Shown here in pieces: positions 8,105-17,956 of a DNA stretch of 64,000 bases. A program made the position numbers and the translations under genes. Each line of letters begins with the position of its first letter. Within the stretch, counting starts at the first letter, position 1. The notes below the pieces were generated by a model. That model was not told where the DNA came from. It saw nothing but the letters and a program-made list of their open reading frames with translations, and searched no databases. Source of the stretch: Halorarius litoreus (GTDB lineage Archaea; Halobacteriota; Halobacteria; Halobacteriales; Haloarculaceae); contig NZ_CP101454.1 of assembly GCF_024362405.1 (NCBI RefSeq), positions 2,542,001-2,606,000 on the forward strand. Direction: 5' to 3'.

Positions 8105-9361
8105 TCACGGAAACAGCCCGCGTATCTCGTGGGCCTTGCCGACGCGCTCCAGGGCCACGACGTACGCTGCGGTCCGGAGGTCCGGCGTCTCGCGGGCGGT
8201 GTAGGCGTCGAGCATCTCGTCGAAGCCGCGGGCGAGCTTGAGTTCGAGGTCGTCGTTCACCTCCTGGAGGCTCCAGCTGTACTGCTGGGAGTTCTGGACC
8301 CACTCCAGATACGAGACGATGACACCGCCGGCGTTCGCGAGGATGTCCGGGAGGACGGGGACGTCGCGCTCGCGGAGGACGGCGTCGGCGGCGACGGTCG
8401 TCGGGCCGTTCGCGGCCTCGACCACGAGGTCCGCGCGGAGCTCCTCGGCCACGGATTCGGTGATGACGTTCTCGATGGCCGCCGGGATCAGCGCGTCCAC
8501 GTCCAGTCGGAGCAGGTGGTCGTTGTCGATGGCGTCGGCGGCCGCGTCGTCCTCGTAGCCCGCCATGACACCGTTCTCCGAGATGTAGCGCTCGATGTCC
8601 ATCACGTCGAGGCCGTCGGGGTCGTGAACCCCGCCCGAGACGTCGGAGACGGCGACCACGTCCGCGCCCATCGAGGAGAGCAGGCGCGCGGTGACGGAGC
8701 CGACGTTGCCGAACCCCTGCACGGCGACCGTCGCGCCGTCGAGGTCGCGGTCGAGATACTCGAACATGCGCCGGGTGGTGATGGCGACCCCCCGACCGGT
8801 GGCCTCGACGCGCCCCGCGGTCCCGCCGACCTCGATGGGCTTGCCCGTCACCACGTCGGGGATGACGTAGCCGCCGTACATCGAGTAGGTGTCCATCAGC
8901 CACGCCATCTCCTGTTGGCCGGTGTTTATGTCGGGAGCGGGAACGTCGACGTCCGGGCCGATCATCCGGCGGATGCCCTCGGTGTATCGTCGGGTGAGGC
9001 TCTCGCGCTCTCGACGAGACATCTCCGTCGGGTCACAGACGACCCCGCCCTTCGCGCCGCCGTAGGGGAGGTCGACGAGCGCGGTCTTCCACGTCATCCA
9101 GCCCGCGAGCGCCGTCACCTCGTCCATCGAGACGCCCGGATGGTAGCGGATGCCGCCCTTGTACGGGCCTCTGGCGGAGTCGAACTGGCACCGGAACCCC
9201 TCGTACACTTCCACGCTCCCGTCGTCGCGCTCGATGGGCAGCGACACCTTCAGGGTGCGTTCGGGGTGTTTCAGCCGCTCGAACACGCCTTCGTCGACGT
9301 CGGCGTACGGTTCGGCGGCTTCCATCTGGGCCAGCATGTTCCCCAGCGCGTCGTCGGTCAT
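8105..9361 (-). CDS. gdhB: Glutamate dehydrogenase
   Basis: NAD(P)-dependent oxidative deamination of glutamate or reductive amination of 2-oxoglutarate; 418 residues, full length. The substrate domain shows GPYKGGIRYHP, the catalytic-lysine segment WMTWKTALVDLPYGGAKGG and DVPAPDINT. The dinucleotide fold shows GFGNVGS. The C-terminal ILANAGGVIVSYLEWVQN is also typical. Haloarchaea usually carry several paralogues, so the coenzyme preference cannot be stated. A TATA-like TTAGATA lies about 30 bases upstream of the start on the minus strand. Confidence 0.93.
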   Translation of the reverse strand: MTDDALGNMLAQMEAAEPYADVDEGVFERLKHPERTLKVSLPIERDDGSVEVYEGFRCQFDSARGPYKGGIRYHPGVSMDEVTALAGWMTWKTALVDLPYGGAKGGVVCDPTEMSRRERESLTRRYTEGIRRMIGPDVDVPAPDINTGQQEMAWLMDTYSMYGGYVIPDVVTGKPIEVGGTAGRVEATGRGVAITTRRMFEYLDRDLDGATVAVQGFGNVGSVTARLLSSMGADVVAVSDVSGGVHDPDGLDVMDIERYISENGVMAGYEDDAAADAIDNDHLLRLDVDALIPAAIENVITESVAEELRADLVVEAANGPTTVAADAVLRERDVPVLPDILANAGGVIVSYLEWVQNSQQYSWSLQEVNDDLELKLARGFDEMLDAYTARETPDLRTAAYVVALERVGKAHEIRGLFP

Positions 9362-9466
9362 ACCGAGCGGTCTGCGCGCCGGTATCTAAGCCTTGATATT
9401 CGTTGCTGGTGCTGACAATACTTGCCACGCCCCCTGGTCGGTGCCCCAACTCGACGACGCGGTGGG

Positions 9467-10258
9467 TTACGGGACCCGTCCGGAGAGCACTTCGATTTCG
9501 ACGTGCTGGACGAACGGCTCGTCGCCGGCCTCGGCGAGTCGCGCCCGCAGGTCGGTCTCGAACGCCTCGCGGTCGTCGCCCAGCACCGCGGGCGAGCAGA
9601 ACGACAGCGAGAGACAGTAGCCCACGATCTCGTCGACGGTCCACTCGCGTGCCGTCGGGAACCGCTCGCTCGTCACGTCCACGAGCCCTCGTTCGGACAG
9701 GAGTTCGTCCCACGGGTCCTCGTACTCGATGTCGTCCGGATGTTCGCGTTCGGGCTGGTCGTCGACGTACGCGTCGGCGACGGCGTGGACGATCGCTTGC
9801 CAGTCGTCCCGGCCGTGTGTGAGCCACTCCTCGTCAGACAGGATCGCCACGCCGCCGTCCGACTCGGTACGCTCCTGCAGGTAGTCGACGGTCGCACGGC
9901 CGTCCATCCAGTGGAACGCCCGGCCTATCGTCGTCAGCCGGAGCGGCCCGACGTCTGCACCCTCTCGGAGGTCGGTGTCCGAGCCAACCACCCACTCGAC
10001 GTTGTCGACACCGGCTTCGGTCGCCCGATCGCGTGCGTGCGCCAGCATCGCCTCGTTCGGGTCCATCCCGACCACCTCGCCCGCGTGCGCGGCGAGCGGG
10101 ACGGTGAGCTGGCCAGCGCCACAGCCGAGGTCCAGTACTCTGGCGTCGGCGTCGAGGGCAAACCGGTCGACGAGGTACTGGATGGCTGGGTCGCCGTAGC
10201 CGGGGCGGTAGCGGGCGTAGTACGCCTCGGTGCTCTCGAAGCGGTCAGTGGGGGCCAT
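9467..10258 (-). CDS. SAM-dependent methyltransferase (class I)
   Basis: A 263-residue Rossmann methyltransferase from ATG at 10258 (MAPTDRFESTEAYYARYRP). Motif I is VLDLGCGAGQLT near residue 40, motif II is VVGMDPNEAML, and a later AFHWMD segment resembles the ubiE/SAM-binding family with HWMD. The C-terminal part is variable, so the acceptor cannot be told. It is divergent from a membrane protein gene 88 bases to the right and lies upstream of gdhB on the same strand but with its own spacer. Confidence 0.82.
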   Translation of the reverse strand: MAPTDRFESTEAYYARYRPGYGDPAIQYLVDRFALDADARVLDLGCGAGQLTVPLAAHAGEVVGMDPNEAMLAHARDRATEAGVDNVEWVVGSDTDLREGADVGPLRLTTIGRAFHWMDGRATVDYLQERTESDGGVAILSDEEWLTHGRDDWQAIVHAVADAYVDDQPEREHPDDIEYEDPWDELLSERGLVDVTSERFPTAREWTVDEIVGYCLSLSFCSPAVLGDDREAFETDLRARLAEAGDEPFVQHVEIEVLSGRVP

Positions 10259-10346
10259 CGGACCCGAACGCTCGCCCCGGGCTGGCAAAACGGCGTCGGT
10301 TCGCCTGGCCCGAAAACACTTGTCGGTGGCCTGTTCGCTCGAACCT

Positions 10347-11141
10347 GTGCCCGCACTCCAGTCCCTCCGCGACGCGACGGACGTACTTCGGACGGCGCCG
10401 TGGCTGTTCGCCGCCGGTGCGCTCGCCGCGTTCGTCTCCACGCTCGACACCGCCGCCGACAGCGGTCTCACCGCCCTGCTCGACCTGTTCGTCGGCCCGT
10501 TCGTCACCGCCGGTATCGTCGGCGTCGCGCTCGTCTCCCTCCGGAACGACCGGCCCCGGGCCAGCTTTCTCGACCGGGCGCAGTCGAACGTCCTGCGAGT
10601 ACTCGCGGCGTACTTGCTCGCCGGCATCGCGAGCCTCCTCGTGTTGCTGGTTCCCGGGCTACTCGCGTGGGACGCGCTGAAGCCAGCGCTCGTGACGCTC
10701 GTCGAGGGCGGCACGCCCGCGTTCGGGGCCGGCGACGTCGTGGTGTTCGCACTCTTGGCCGTCGTCGCCTTCGCCGTCTCGCTGGCGTTCTCGCTCGTCG
10801 CGCCCGCGGTAGTCGACGGCCACGGTGTCTTCGAGTCGCTCGGCGAGAGCTACTCGCGGGTGCGGTCGAACCTGCGGGCAGCACTCGGCTTCGGCCTCGT
10901 CGACGGCGTGGTCAAGCTCGTCGCGGTCGGGCCGGGGCTCTACGTCGGTCTCGCGGGAATCATCGAGAACCCGCAAGCTGCGGGGTCGTTCGGGGGGACG
11001 GCACTCCTCCTGCTGTTCGTCGGCGGCACCGTCGCCACGACGGTCGGCCACGTGTACGCGACAGCGTTCTACGAACGAGTCGGGCCGGCCAAGCGCCGAC
11101 CGGGACGTGACCGTGCCGCACGCGGGACGGACGGCTGGTGA
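10347..11141 (+). CDS. Polytopic membrane protein (DUF7847-like)
   Basis: A 264-residue membrane protein started at GTG 10347 (VPALQSLRDATDVLRTAPWLF); the in-frame sequence before it is spacer. It has about six hydrophobic segments with a GLY/PxxR pattern and a conserved central stretch SLGESYSRVRSNLRAAL between the spans, like the haloarchaeal DUF7847/glycerophosphodiester-associated membrane family. No catalytic residues are obvious. Confidence in the family is moderate; confidence that it is a gene is high. Confidence 0.75.
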   Translation: MPALQSLRDATDVLRTAPWLFAAGALAAFVSTLDTAADSGLTALLDLFVGPFVTAGIVGVALVSLRNDRPRASFLDRAQSNVLRVLAAYLLAGIASLLVLLVPGLLAWDALKPALVTLVEGGTPAFGAGDVVVFALLAVVAFAVSLAFSLVAPAVVDGHGVFESLGESYSRVRSNLRAALGFGLVDGVVKLVAVGPGLYVGLAGIIENPQAAGSFGGTALLLLFVGGTVATTVGHVYATAFYERVGPAKRRPGRDRAARGTDGW

Positions 11142-11172
11142 CGAGCCAGCAACATCTGTCCGGTCGCCACCC

Positions 11173-11178
11173 CTTAAG
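11173..11178 (+). promoter_or_regulatory. TATA-like box for ilvD
   Basis: CTTAAG lies 24-29 bases before ATG 11202, at leaderless spacing. Confidence 0.45.
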
Positions 11179-11201
11179 CCACCGGGCGACAACGGCTTCG
11201 T

Positions 11202-12959
11202 ATGAGCCAGCAGGAACCTCCGGAGCGAGACGACTCGGCGACCCCGGAAAAACCCGAGAACCTCCGCTCGCGGGAAGTCACGGAAGGCCCAGAGCGAGCG
11301 CCCCACCGCGCGATGTTCCGCGCGATGGGGTTCGACGACGAGGACCTCGCGAGCCCGATGGTGGGCGTCGCCAACCCCGCCGCCGATATCACGCCGTGTA
11401 ACGTCCACCTCGACGACGTCGCGCAGTCGGCTATCGACGGCGTCGACGCACACGGCGGTATGCCCATCGAGTTCGGCACCATCACCATCTCGGACGCCAT
11501 CTCGATGGGCACCGAGGGGATGAAGGCCTCGCTCATCAGCCGGGAGGTCATCGCCGACTCCGTCGAACTCGTCGCGTTCGGCGAGCGGATGGACGCGCTG
11601 GTGACGGTCGCGGGCTGTGACAAGAACCTCCCCGGGATGATGATGGCCTCGATCCGCACGGACCTCCCCTCCGTGTTCCTCTACGGGGGCTCGATCATGC
11701 CCGGCCAACACGAGGGACGCGAGGTGACCGTCCAGAACGTGTTCGAGGGCGTCGGCGCCGTCTCCTCCGGCGACATGACCGAGGACGAACTCGTCGAACT
11801 CGAACACGACGCCTGTCCCGGCGCGGGCTCCTGCGGCGGGATGTTCACCGCGAACACGATGGCCTCGATCTCGGAGGCGCTCGGTATGGCGCCGCTCGGC
11901 TCCGCGAGCCCGCCCGCCGAAGACCCCGGGCGGTACGAGGTGGCCGAGCGCGCGGGCGAACTCGTCCTGGAGTGCGTCGAGCAGGACCGCAAACCCTCCG
12001 ACATCCTCTCGAAAGAGAGCTTCGAGAACGCCATCGCCGTGCAGGTCGCCCTCGGCGGCTCGACGAACGCCGTCCTGCATCTCTTGGCGCTCGCTGCGGA
12101 AGCCGGCATCGACCTCTCCATCGAGGCGTTCGACGAGATCTCCAAGCGCACCCCCAAAATCGCCAATCTGCAACCGGGTGGCACGCGCGTCATGAACGAC
12201 CTCCACGAGGTTGGCGGCGTCCCGGTCATCATCCGTCGTCTCCTCGACGGTGGTTACATGCACGGCGACGCGATGACCGTCACCGGTCGGACGCTCGCCG
12301 AGGAGGTCGAGTATCTGGCGTCGACGGGCCAGCTTCCGAACGACGACGACATCGACGTGGACTTCCTGAAGCCCGTCGACGATCCGTTCCACGAGGAGGG
12401 TGCCATCAAGATCCTCACGGGGAACCTCGCGCCCGACGGTGCCGTCCTCAAGGTGACCGGCGAGGACAAGTGGTTCCACGAGGGGCCGGTCCGCGTGTTC
12501 GAAGACGAGGAGGGTGCAATGAAGTACGTGCAGGAGGGGCGTATCGAGTCGGGCGACGTCATCATCATCCGCAACGAGGGGCCGCAGGGCGGCCCTGGGA
12601 TGCGCGAGATGCTCGGCGTGACGGCGGCGGTCGTCGGCGCCGGCCACGAAGACGACGTGGCGATGCTGACGGACGGGCGGTTCTCCGGCGCCACGCGTGG
12701 GCCGATGATCGGCCACGCCGCACCCGAGGCGTACGTCGGCGGCCCCATCGCCGCGCTCCAAGACGGTGACACCGTCACCATCGACATCGAGGCCCGCTCC
12801 ATCGAGGTCGACCTCACCGACGAGGAGCTCGACGAGCGCCTGGCCGACTGGGAACAGCCCGAGCCGAACTACTCGACCGGCGTCCTCGCGAAGTACGGCC
12901 AGTCGTTCGGGTCGGCGGCGAACGGGGCCGTGACGAACCCCGGCGCGAAGCGCGAGTAA
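11202..12959 (+). CDS. ilvD: Dihydroxy-acid dehydratase
   Basis: Iron-sulfur dehydratase of isoleucine and valine synthesis that converts 2,3-dihydroxy acids to 2-oxo acids; 585 residues, full length. Cluster and active-site segments are present: [31 protein letters not shown], and [15 protein letters not shown], plus GGSTNAVLH and the C-terminal [13 protein letters not shown] and [10 protein letters not shown]. The first 35 residues are an acidic extension common in haloarchaea. It stands alone, with a TATA-like box and no other branched-chain synthesis gene nearby. Confidence 0.95.
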   Translation: MSQQEPPERDDSATPEKPENLRSREVTEGPERAPHRAMFRAMGFDDEDLASPMVGVANPAADITPCNVHLDDVAQSAIDGVDAHGGMPIEFGTITISDAISMGTEGMKASLISREVIADSVELVAFGERMDALVTVAGCDKNLPGMMMASIRTDLPSVFLYGGSIMPGQHEGREVTVQNVFEGVGAVSSGDMTEDELVELEHDACPGAGSCGGMFTANTMASISEALGMAPLGSASPPAEDPGRYEVAERAGELVLECVEQDRKPSDILSKESFENAIAVQVALGGSTNAVLHLLALAAEAGIDLSIEAFDEISKRTPKIANLQPGGTRVMNDLHEVGGVPVIIRRLLDGGYMHGDAMTVTGRTLAEEVEYLASTGQLPNDDDIDVDFLKPVDDPFHEEGAIKILTGNLAPDGAVLKVTGEDKWFHEGPVRVFEDEEGAMKYVQEGRIESGDVIIIRNEGPQGGPGMREMLGVTAAVVGAGHEDDVAMLTDGRFSGATRGPMIGHAAPEAYVGGPIAALQDGDTVTIDIEARSIEVDLTDEELDERLADWEQPEPNYSTGVLAKYGQSFGSAANGAVTNPGAKRE

Positions 12960-13056
12960 CCGACTCGCGTTCCGACTCGGTATTTTCCGACGCTGACCGG
13001 AAGTGCCCTACCTGTCGGTCACGTCAAATAGCGTCGAAAGAAGTGGGTCGAGTCGG

Positions 13057-14979
13057 TTACTCGTCTCGGCGGGCGAGCAGGAGCGCTGCACCGAGCATCG
13101 CGACGGCCGCGAGGCCGATGCCGAACCCGGGACCGGCGCCGTCGGTGCCGGAACTCCCGCTGCCGCTCTGACTACCGGCACCGCCCGCGGCCGGGTCCTG
13201 CGGGATGCCGAGGTACTCGTAGGCGCCATCCACGTCCAGCTCGGGGAACGTCTGGTTGTAGGTGCCCGCGAGGTGGACGGTCGTGTTCGCACCGACCGGG
13301 CCGAGCGCGCGCACGTCCGCTTCGGTCGCGTCGGCACTCACTGCCCCGTCGAGCCTGACGTAGGTGTTGACCTGCTCGCCCTCGGTGCGACCGACGATGC
13401 TCGCGATCTTCAGGTTCGAGTCCGTCGACGCGCGAATGGCCTCGCGGAGCGACGTGAGGTCTTCGAACGCCGCACCGGCCTCGATTCTGAGCTCCTGTTC
13501 GGTCAGGTCGACGTCGACCTTCGCCTTCCGGAGCTTCGCGTCCTGGAAGGCGCGGATGAAGCGCCGCGTCTCGGTGTCGGAGGCGTTCGTCGAGTTGAGC
13601 AGCGTGTTCGAGGTGCGCTGGAGGAGATCCTCCTGCTGGATGCTCGCGGTGGCGTCGACGACGACCTCCTCGCCCTGCGTCTCCGCGTGGAGTTCGTACT
13701 CGGCGTTCGCCGTGTCGATGCCACGGGCGTCGAGCGCGTCGCGGTACGCCGCCCAGTTCTCGGTCCGGTAGTCGACGCTCGCCTCGACGGTCGTCGGCGA
13801 CGACGACGGCGAGTCGACGGTCACGTCGAACGTGAACGTCTCGATCAGCCCCGACTCCTGTCGGGCGTCGAGCGTCTTCTCGACGCGGTCGAGCTGGGTG
13901 GCGAGCTGGACGTTCTCCTCGGTGTCGACGGAGCTCGCGACGGTCATCGCCGCGCGAATCGCCCCGTCGTACTCGGAGAGCCGTGCGGTGAACTCACCGG
14001 AGACCGACTCGGGCGTCTGGTCGAACCGGAGGCTCACCTCGTCGACGTGGAGCTCGGCGACGCTGTCGGCCACTTCCTGCGCCTCCGCCTCGGTGAGGTT
14101 GTACTGCTCGGAGTTCACGAGCGAGGCCGAAATCTGCTGCTGGACCCCCTCGTCGATGCCGGTGTACTCGACGGTGAACGCGATGTCGAGCCGCGCACCC
14201 GAGGAGGTCTCGGTGTACGCGTACGACTCCAGCGTCACGTCGCTCGACCCGCCGAGCGATTGGGCGAGAGAGCTGTACTGCGCTTCGAGACTCTGTTCGG
14301 CGCGGGCTCGCGTGCTCCAGCGGTCCTGCGCGAAGGAGCTGAGGGTGTAGTTCTGCGACCCGTCGAGCGTGTAGCCGTTCTCGGTCTCCCGCACCGAGAA
14401 CTGCTGGTGCTGCGAGTCGCCGAGCGCGCTGCGGAGGTTCGCGTTGAACTGGCCCGACGCCGTGAACGTGTCGGGGGCGACCTCGACGCTCCCGGAGGCT
14501 TCTGCGCCGGTGATGATGCCGGTCGCGGCCGTGTTCGAGTCGTTGAGCGTCGCCTGGAGGCTGGCGTCGAACGCCGCGTTCTCGTCGGTCTGTTCGGCCG
14601 TCGCGTCGAGCGTCATCGACGTGATGCTCGCCGGCGTCGGCGCCACGAGCGAGCCGTTGGCCGTCATCCCGTCAGGGTCGATGACCGCGGTGGCCTGCCC
14701 GGTGGCGTCGGTCTCGGTCGCGTTCGTCACGACGAGCGCGTGGAGCACGCTCTCGCTCACGTCGATGCCGAACTCGGTCTGACTCCCCTCGGAGTCGTTC
14801 TGGTACATCAGCACCACGTCACCCTCCTCGGTGACGTAGGCGTCCTCGGCTTCGGGGAGACCGTCGTCGTCGTCGCTCTCCTCCTGCAGCAGCGGACTGG
14901 CGGCGACGCCACCCGTTGCGGCGGCGAGTACGAGCAGGAGTGCCAGGGCGGTCGCCGTGAGACGGCTCGCCCAGCTCAC
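13057..14979 (-). CDS. Large secreted PGF-CTERM surface protein
   Basis: A 640-residue exported protein. Residues 1-28 form a Sec signal (RLTATALALLLVLAAATGG). The body is acidic, rich in Ser, Thr and Glu with many NxS/T sequons, and has no recognised enzyme motif. The C-terminus carries a glycine-serine linker, then the PGF tripeptide, a hydrophobic span and a final RRDE, the tripartite PGF-CTERM signal handled by archaeosortase A. The product is therefore expected to be lipid-anchored at the cell surface. Repeated leucine-rich segments in the body suggest an elongated surface protein. Confidence 0.85.
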   Translation of the reverse strand: MSWASRLTATALALLLVLAAATGGVAASPLLQEESDDDDGLPEAEDAYVTEEGDVVLMYQNDSEGSQTEFGIDVSESVLHALVVTNATETDATGQATAVIDPDGMTANGSLVAPTPASITSMTLDATAEQTDENAAFDASLQATLNDSNTAATGIITGAEASGSVEVAPDTFTASGQFNANLRSALGDSQHQQFSVRETENGYTLDGSQNYTLSSFAQDRWSTRARAEQSLEAQYSSLAQSLGGSSDVTLESYAYTETSSGARLDIAFTVEYTGIDEGVQQQISASLVNSEQYNLTEAEAQEVADSVAELHVDEVSLRFDQTPESVSGEFTARLSEYDGAIRAAMTVASSVDTEENVQLATQLDRVEKTLDARQESGLIETFTFDVTVDSPSSSPTTVEASVDYRTENWAAYRDALDARGIDTANAEYELHAETQGEEVVVDATASIQQEDLLQRTSNTLLNSTNASDTETRRFIRAFQDAKLRKAKVDVDLTEQELRIEAGAAFEDLTSLREAIRASTDSNLKIASIVGRTEGEQVNTYVRLDGAVSADATEADVRALGPVGANTTVHLAGTYNQTFPELDVDGAYEYLGIPQDPAAGGAGSQSGSGSSGTDGAGPGFGIGLAAVAMLGAALLLARRDE

Positions 14980-15731
14980 CGGTCTGTCCTCGTCGTCGGA
15001 GCTTCGACGACCGCGTCAGGGCGCGGTCGACGGTCGGTTCGTCGGTTTCGTCGGGGACCAAAGGGACCCATAGTCAGCCGATTTTCCGCCCCCGGTCATA
15101 AAATCCTGAGTATTGTTTTCACTCCTAACTCCTGGCGTGCGCTCACGAGCGTGATAATAAGAAGGACCCGGAAGGGGGAGTGGGTCCGTCGGGGATTGTT
15201 GGGGTTGAACGGAACGGTTCGACGTCGTCGAGGTGTGGAATTCCTGTCGGCGACGATCTCGTGAGTCCCCGTCCCCACGAGATACCATCTCTTGGGGAGT
15301 CACCTATCTAACTATGGAGTGGTTACCTCAGGGCGGTTGACAGTAGGGGCCGGAATCGGCGCGTAGAACCTGGCTACCTTCTGGTTAGTTCGTGTCGAAT
15401 TTCTGAATAGTATGGTGGCTGGGTCTGGATGTTTCAGTTTCACCTTCATGTCCGTCTATATTCGTGTGTCTGTTCTGCTGGTGATAATACTGTTAATACG
15501 CGTGATTCGGGGTGGTCGGTTTCGTTGGGTCGATGTTGGTGGCTTGGCTGGTCACGGTTCGTTGGCCGGGATGTTGTGGAAGGAATCCGGTGGTTCGTCC
15601 AGTGGTGTGATTTCCGAACCACTCGAACAGGTTGAAACCCCGGAAAAGGGCGACGGGCAATCAATTATTCCTGCGTGTCAGCGTAGCGTGATTTATAGTG
15701 CCTCGCAATATGTCTCCGACAGGCATCCCAA
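14980..15731. other. Intergenic stretch, core-to-island transition
   Basis: This 750-base stretch holds no gene I can support. GC drops sharply after about 15,090. Open frames at 15,412-15,765 and 15,429-15,635 lack recognisable domains and have low-complexity codon use. I see no tRNA or integrase here, so the left boundary of the island is placed only by composition and by the first mobile features near 15,918. Confidence 0.5.
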
Positions 15732-15983
15732 ATGTCTCCATCTCGTGATATTGGTTCAGATTTAGACCGGCAAATCGATCGGTACCACCACCTAGAAAAT
15801 CAAGGCTTCAGGATTTTACAAGCTTCGTTCACATTTTTTGTAATAATTCTCTCCACTCTTACTCTAATTGTGGGTGCAACTGACTTTTCTAATAGTTTGC
15901 CAACCTTAGACTCAATCGGCTCTGTTGAAACCCTCAAACGCCTATATGTTGCATCGGTTTGCCGTATTGCAGGACGTGAATAG
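15732..15983 (+). pseudogene. Membrane protein gene truncated by an IS end
   Basis: The reading frame begins with MSPSRDIGSDLDRQ and a hydrophobic segment (residues 28-48), then runs into the terminal repeat GGCTCTGTTGAAA at 15,918. The last 22 codons come from the mobile element, so the original protein is cut after about 62 residues. The family of the lost protein cannot be told. Confidence 0.6.
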
Positions 15984-16132
15984 CCCCAATCACTGATGGA
16001 GTCCTGCTCGATATTGTTGCTCTCAGACAACGCCCTGAAGCCGACATTCTGATCAGGTTCGTAGACGTCTCGTATCTGGACATAAATCGCTCGTAATCGG
16101 GAAATAACCCTGTCTATCTCGGCCCGGGGAAC

Positions 16133-16140
16133 CGTTAATG
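16133..16140 (+). promoter_or_regulatory. TATA-like box for the DUF7344-HalOD1 pair
   Basis: CGTTAATG lies 24-31 bases before ATG 16,164, the leaderless spacing. Confidence 0.5.
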
Positions 16141-16163
16141 CACCCCGCGTTCATTCTACAGAA

Positions 16164-16613
16164 ATGGCTGGCGAACCAGATACCGATGAGAAAGCCACAT
16201 CCGACGCTTCTGCACCACCCGACAAACAACTGCCGTCGCCCGACTTTCTAGAAATCGAACCTGTGTACGAGGCGTTAGGACACTCCCGACGGCGCTACCT
16301 GTGCTACACCCTTTTCGAAACCACCGAGTGGTCGCTGACCGACTTGGCGACGAAAATCGCCGCGTGGGAGAACGATATTCCCGAACACGCAGTATCGGCA
16401 GACCAGCGCGAAGAGGTGTACGTCTCGCTCTACCACGCTCACGTCCCGAAGCTCGTTGACGAAGATGTTATTACGTTCGACGAGGCGACCGAGACGATTA
16501 CGACCGCCGAACACGCCGAACAGGTTTTGACCGCCCTCGAAGGGATTGGTGCCAGCCTCGACTCGAATCAGGAAGCGCACGCACGGAGTGAGATGGATGA
16601 GCGAGAAGACTAA
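16164..16613 (+). CDS. DUF7344 winged-helix-like protein
   Basis: A 149-residue haloarchaeal protein of the DUF7344 type. After a 28-residue polar tail comes IEPVYEALGHSRRRYLCYTLF, a helix-turn-helix-like start shared with archaeal ArsR-type regulators, then SLTDLATKIAAWE and VYVSLYHAHVPKLVDEDVITFD, the recognition-helix and wing region. It is probably a DNA-binding regulator. Its last 17 bases overlap the HalOD1 gene, so the two proteins are coupled. A second DUF7344 gene in the window (38,323) also sits beside a HalOD1 gene. Confidence 0.82.
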   Translation: MAGEPDTDEKATSDASAPPDKQLPSPDFLEIEPVYEALGHSRRRYLCYTLFETTEWSLTDLATKIAAWENDIPEHAVSADQREEVYVSLYHAHVPKLVDEDVITFDEATETITTAEHAEQVLTALEGIGASLDSNQEAHARSEMDERED

Positions 16614-16959
16614 CGGTGGAATCAAAAGTGACGACGACCCAACCAGTGGTGCCGATACGCACTGGTCGCAGGTGGGACAGCGTCACTACGAACCCGATGG
16701 GCGGGGTGGACTCACGACTGCAATCGTCTACGTCATCGCAGAGGCCAAAGGCGTCTCCCCAAGTGAGGTAAAATCGCCGCCGCTGTACGAAACCGTGGAC
16801 GTACCAGCGATTGAAGACGCGTTCTTCGGGCCGAACATGGGCGAGAAGTCTCGCCAGGGCGTCGGCACGGTCGAGTTCCAGTACACCGAATTCCTCGTGA
16901 AAGTCAAGAGTGACGGCTGGATTCAAGTTTATGAACTCTCTGAGCCTCAGCAGGTGTGA
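16597..16959 (+). CDS. HalOD1 output-domain protein
   Basis: A 120-residue protein with a polar N-terminus and one HalOD1 domain (residues 38-115). HalOD1 is a predicted haloarchaeal output domain of signal transduction, recognised here by TTAIVYVIAEAKGVSPSEV, PPLYETVDVPAIEDAFF and the closing strands VEFQYTEFLVKVKSDG. I start at ATG 16,597; it overlaps the preceding gene. It converges on the transposase 70 bases away. It is the longest of the four HalOD1 proteins in the window, and the only one with a long N-terminal tail. Confidence 0.82.
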   Translation: MSEKTNGGIKSDDDPTSGADTHWSQVGQRHYEPDGRGGLTTAIVYVIAEAKGVSPSEVKSPPLYETVDVPAIEDAFFGPNMGEKSRQGVGTVEFQYTEFLVKVKSDGWIQVYELSEPQQV

Positions 16960-17028
16960 ACGACCACCTGTTGATTGTGGTCTCAGACCATCTACAGCCA
17001 CTGACGTCTGTGACTACGACGGACGGAA

Positions 17029-17853
17029 CTACGTGAGCGTCTGTTCGATGTTGTGAACGACACATTTGATGACGAGTTCGCGGAATTGCTTCCACCAGCG
17101 GCGTGATCGCACAAACGCACCGTATTTCTGTTTGATCGCCGTATTGACTGTCTCGTTCATATTTCGTCGATGGTAGAGGTCGCTATCCAACCGTGCATTC
17201 CATGCCTTTTGGAGCGATGAAAACTCTCGATGCTTGATGAGCGGTCGAATACCGTGCTTCCGTGTGAGCTGACGGAGGGTCTGGTCATCGTATCCTTTGT
17301 CGCCAGTCAATACCTCAATTGAGTCCGCGTTCCGTTTGACCACCTGTGGCGCGATCTGTGTATCGTGTGTTCGTGTCGTCGTCACGTGGATGTCGAGCAC
17401 GGCGTTAATTGCCGTATCTACCAGTAGCGTCGTCTTCAGCTGCTGGATGGTGAGATTCGTTCGCTTCGTGTAGTGAGTTGATGCATACGCCCGCTCGAAC
17501 CCCGAAGCATCGATGCCGGTAACGCCGTTTAGCGGCATCTCCGAGAGGGAAACATTCAGTAGAACCCGCCAGACAGCCATCTCCAAGCGGTCGAATACCT
17601 TACAGAGTGTCGAGGGTGCAGGGATCGAATCAAGATCGACGGCGTCACGAATGCGAGGCATCTCGATGAGTTCATCAACCAGATCGCGGTACGTGGTCGT
17701 CTTCTTCACCTTCAGACAGAGCAGGACGACGTGCTGGCGAAGCGTGAACCGTTTCCGTGAATAGCGAGTGGAATACCGTGGAACAGCACGGCGAGCCAGC
17801 ACCATCGCCCGTTCAACGAATTGAAGAAGCCGTGACTTCGGGAGAGCGTCCAT
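17029..17853 (-). CDS. IS5-family transposase
   Basis: A 274-residue DDE transposase of the haloarchaeal IS5 group. The catalytic triad is visible at D115 (GIDASGF), D185 (GDKGYDD) and E234 (NETVN). The N-terminal region is helical (FVERAMVLARRAV) and the C-terminus ends KYGAFVRSRRWWKQFRELV. It is close in length and roughly 70% identical by eye to the transposase at 25,889. The frame is intact. The start is 54 bases inside the right terminal repeat. Confidence 0.92.
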   Translation of the reverse strand: MDALPKSRLLQFVERAMVLARRAVPRYSTRYSRKRFTLRQHVVLLCLKVKKTTTYRDLVDELIEMPRIRDAVDLDSIPAPSTLCKVFDRLEMAVWRVLLNVSLSEMPLNGVTGIDASGFERAYASTHYTKRTNLTIQQLKTTLLVDTAINAVLDIHVTTTRTHDTQIAPQVVKRNADSIEVLTGDKGYDDQTLRQLTRKHGIRPLIKHREFSSLQKAWNARLDSDLYHRRNMNETVNTAIKQKYGAFVRSRRWWKQFRELVIKCVVHNIEQTLT

Positions 17854-17956
17854 CTCTCCATTAGCTAGTCCTCAGTCATGATTGTCAGAAAGGATTTCAA
17901 CAAGGCCGAAATAGTCGTCTTTCCGTCTGTACCGCTCGGTGCCCCCCTTCGCTGAT

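Larger units (their letters stand above)
15918..17907. mobile_element. IS5-type element with two passenger genes
   Basis: Candidate 1,990-base element bounded on the left by GGCTCTGTTGAAACCCTC (15,918) and on the right by the inverted match AGGATTTCAACAAGGCC ending at 17,907. Inside lie a minus-strand transposase 54 bases from the right end and two convergent plus-strand genes (DUF7344 and HalOD1). No terminal repeat is seen between the transposase stop and the passengers. I found no convincing target-site duplication, so boundaries are inferred from the repeats alone. Confidence 0.55.

Noticed and set aside
13003..15264. A 753-codon plus-strand frame
   Set aside because: It lies antisense to the PGF-CTERM gene, whose signal peptide and C-terminal anchor are convincing.
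15636..15645. GTTGAAACCC, the end of many haloarchaeal CRISPR repeats
   Set aside because: It occurs once, with no regular spacing or cas gene nearby, so it is not an array.
15412..15765. Two overlapping frames of 117 and 68 codons
   Set aside because: No domain, unusual composition and no promoter evidence.
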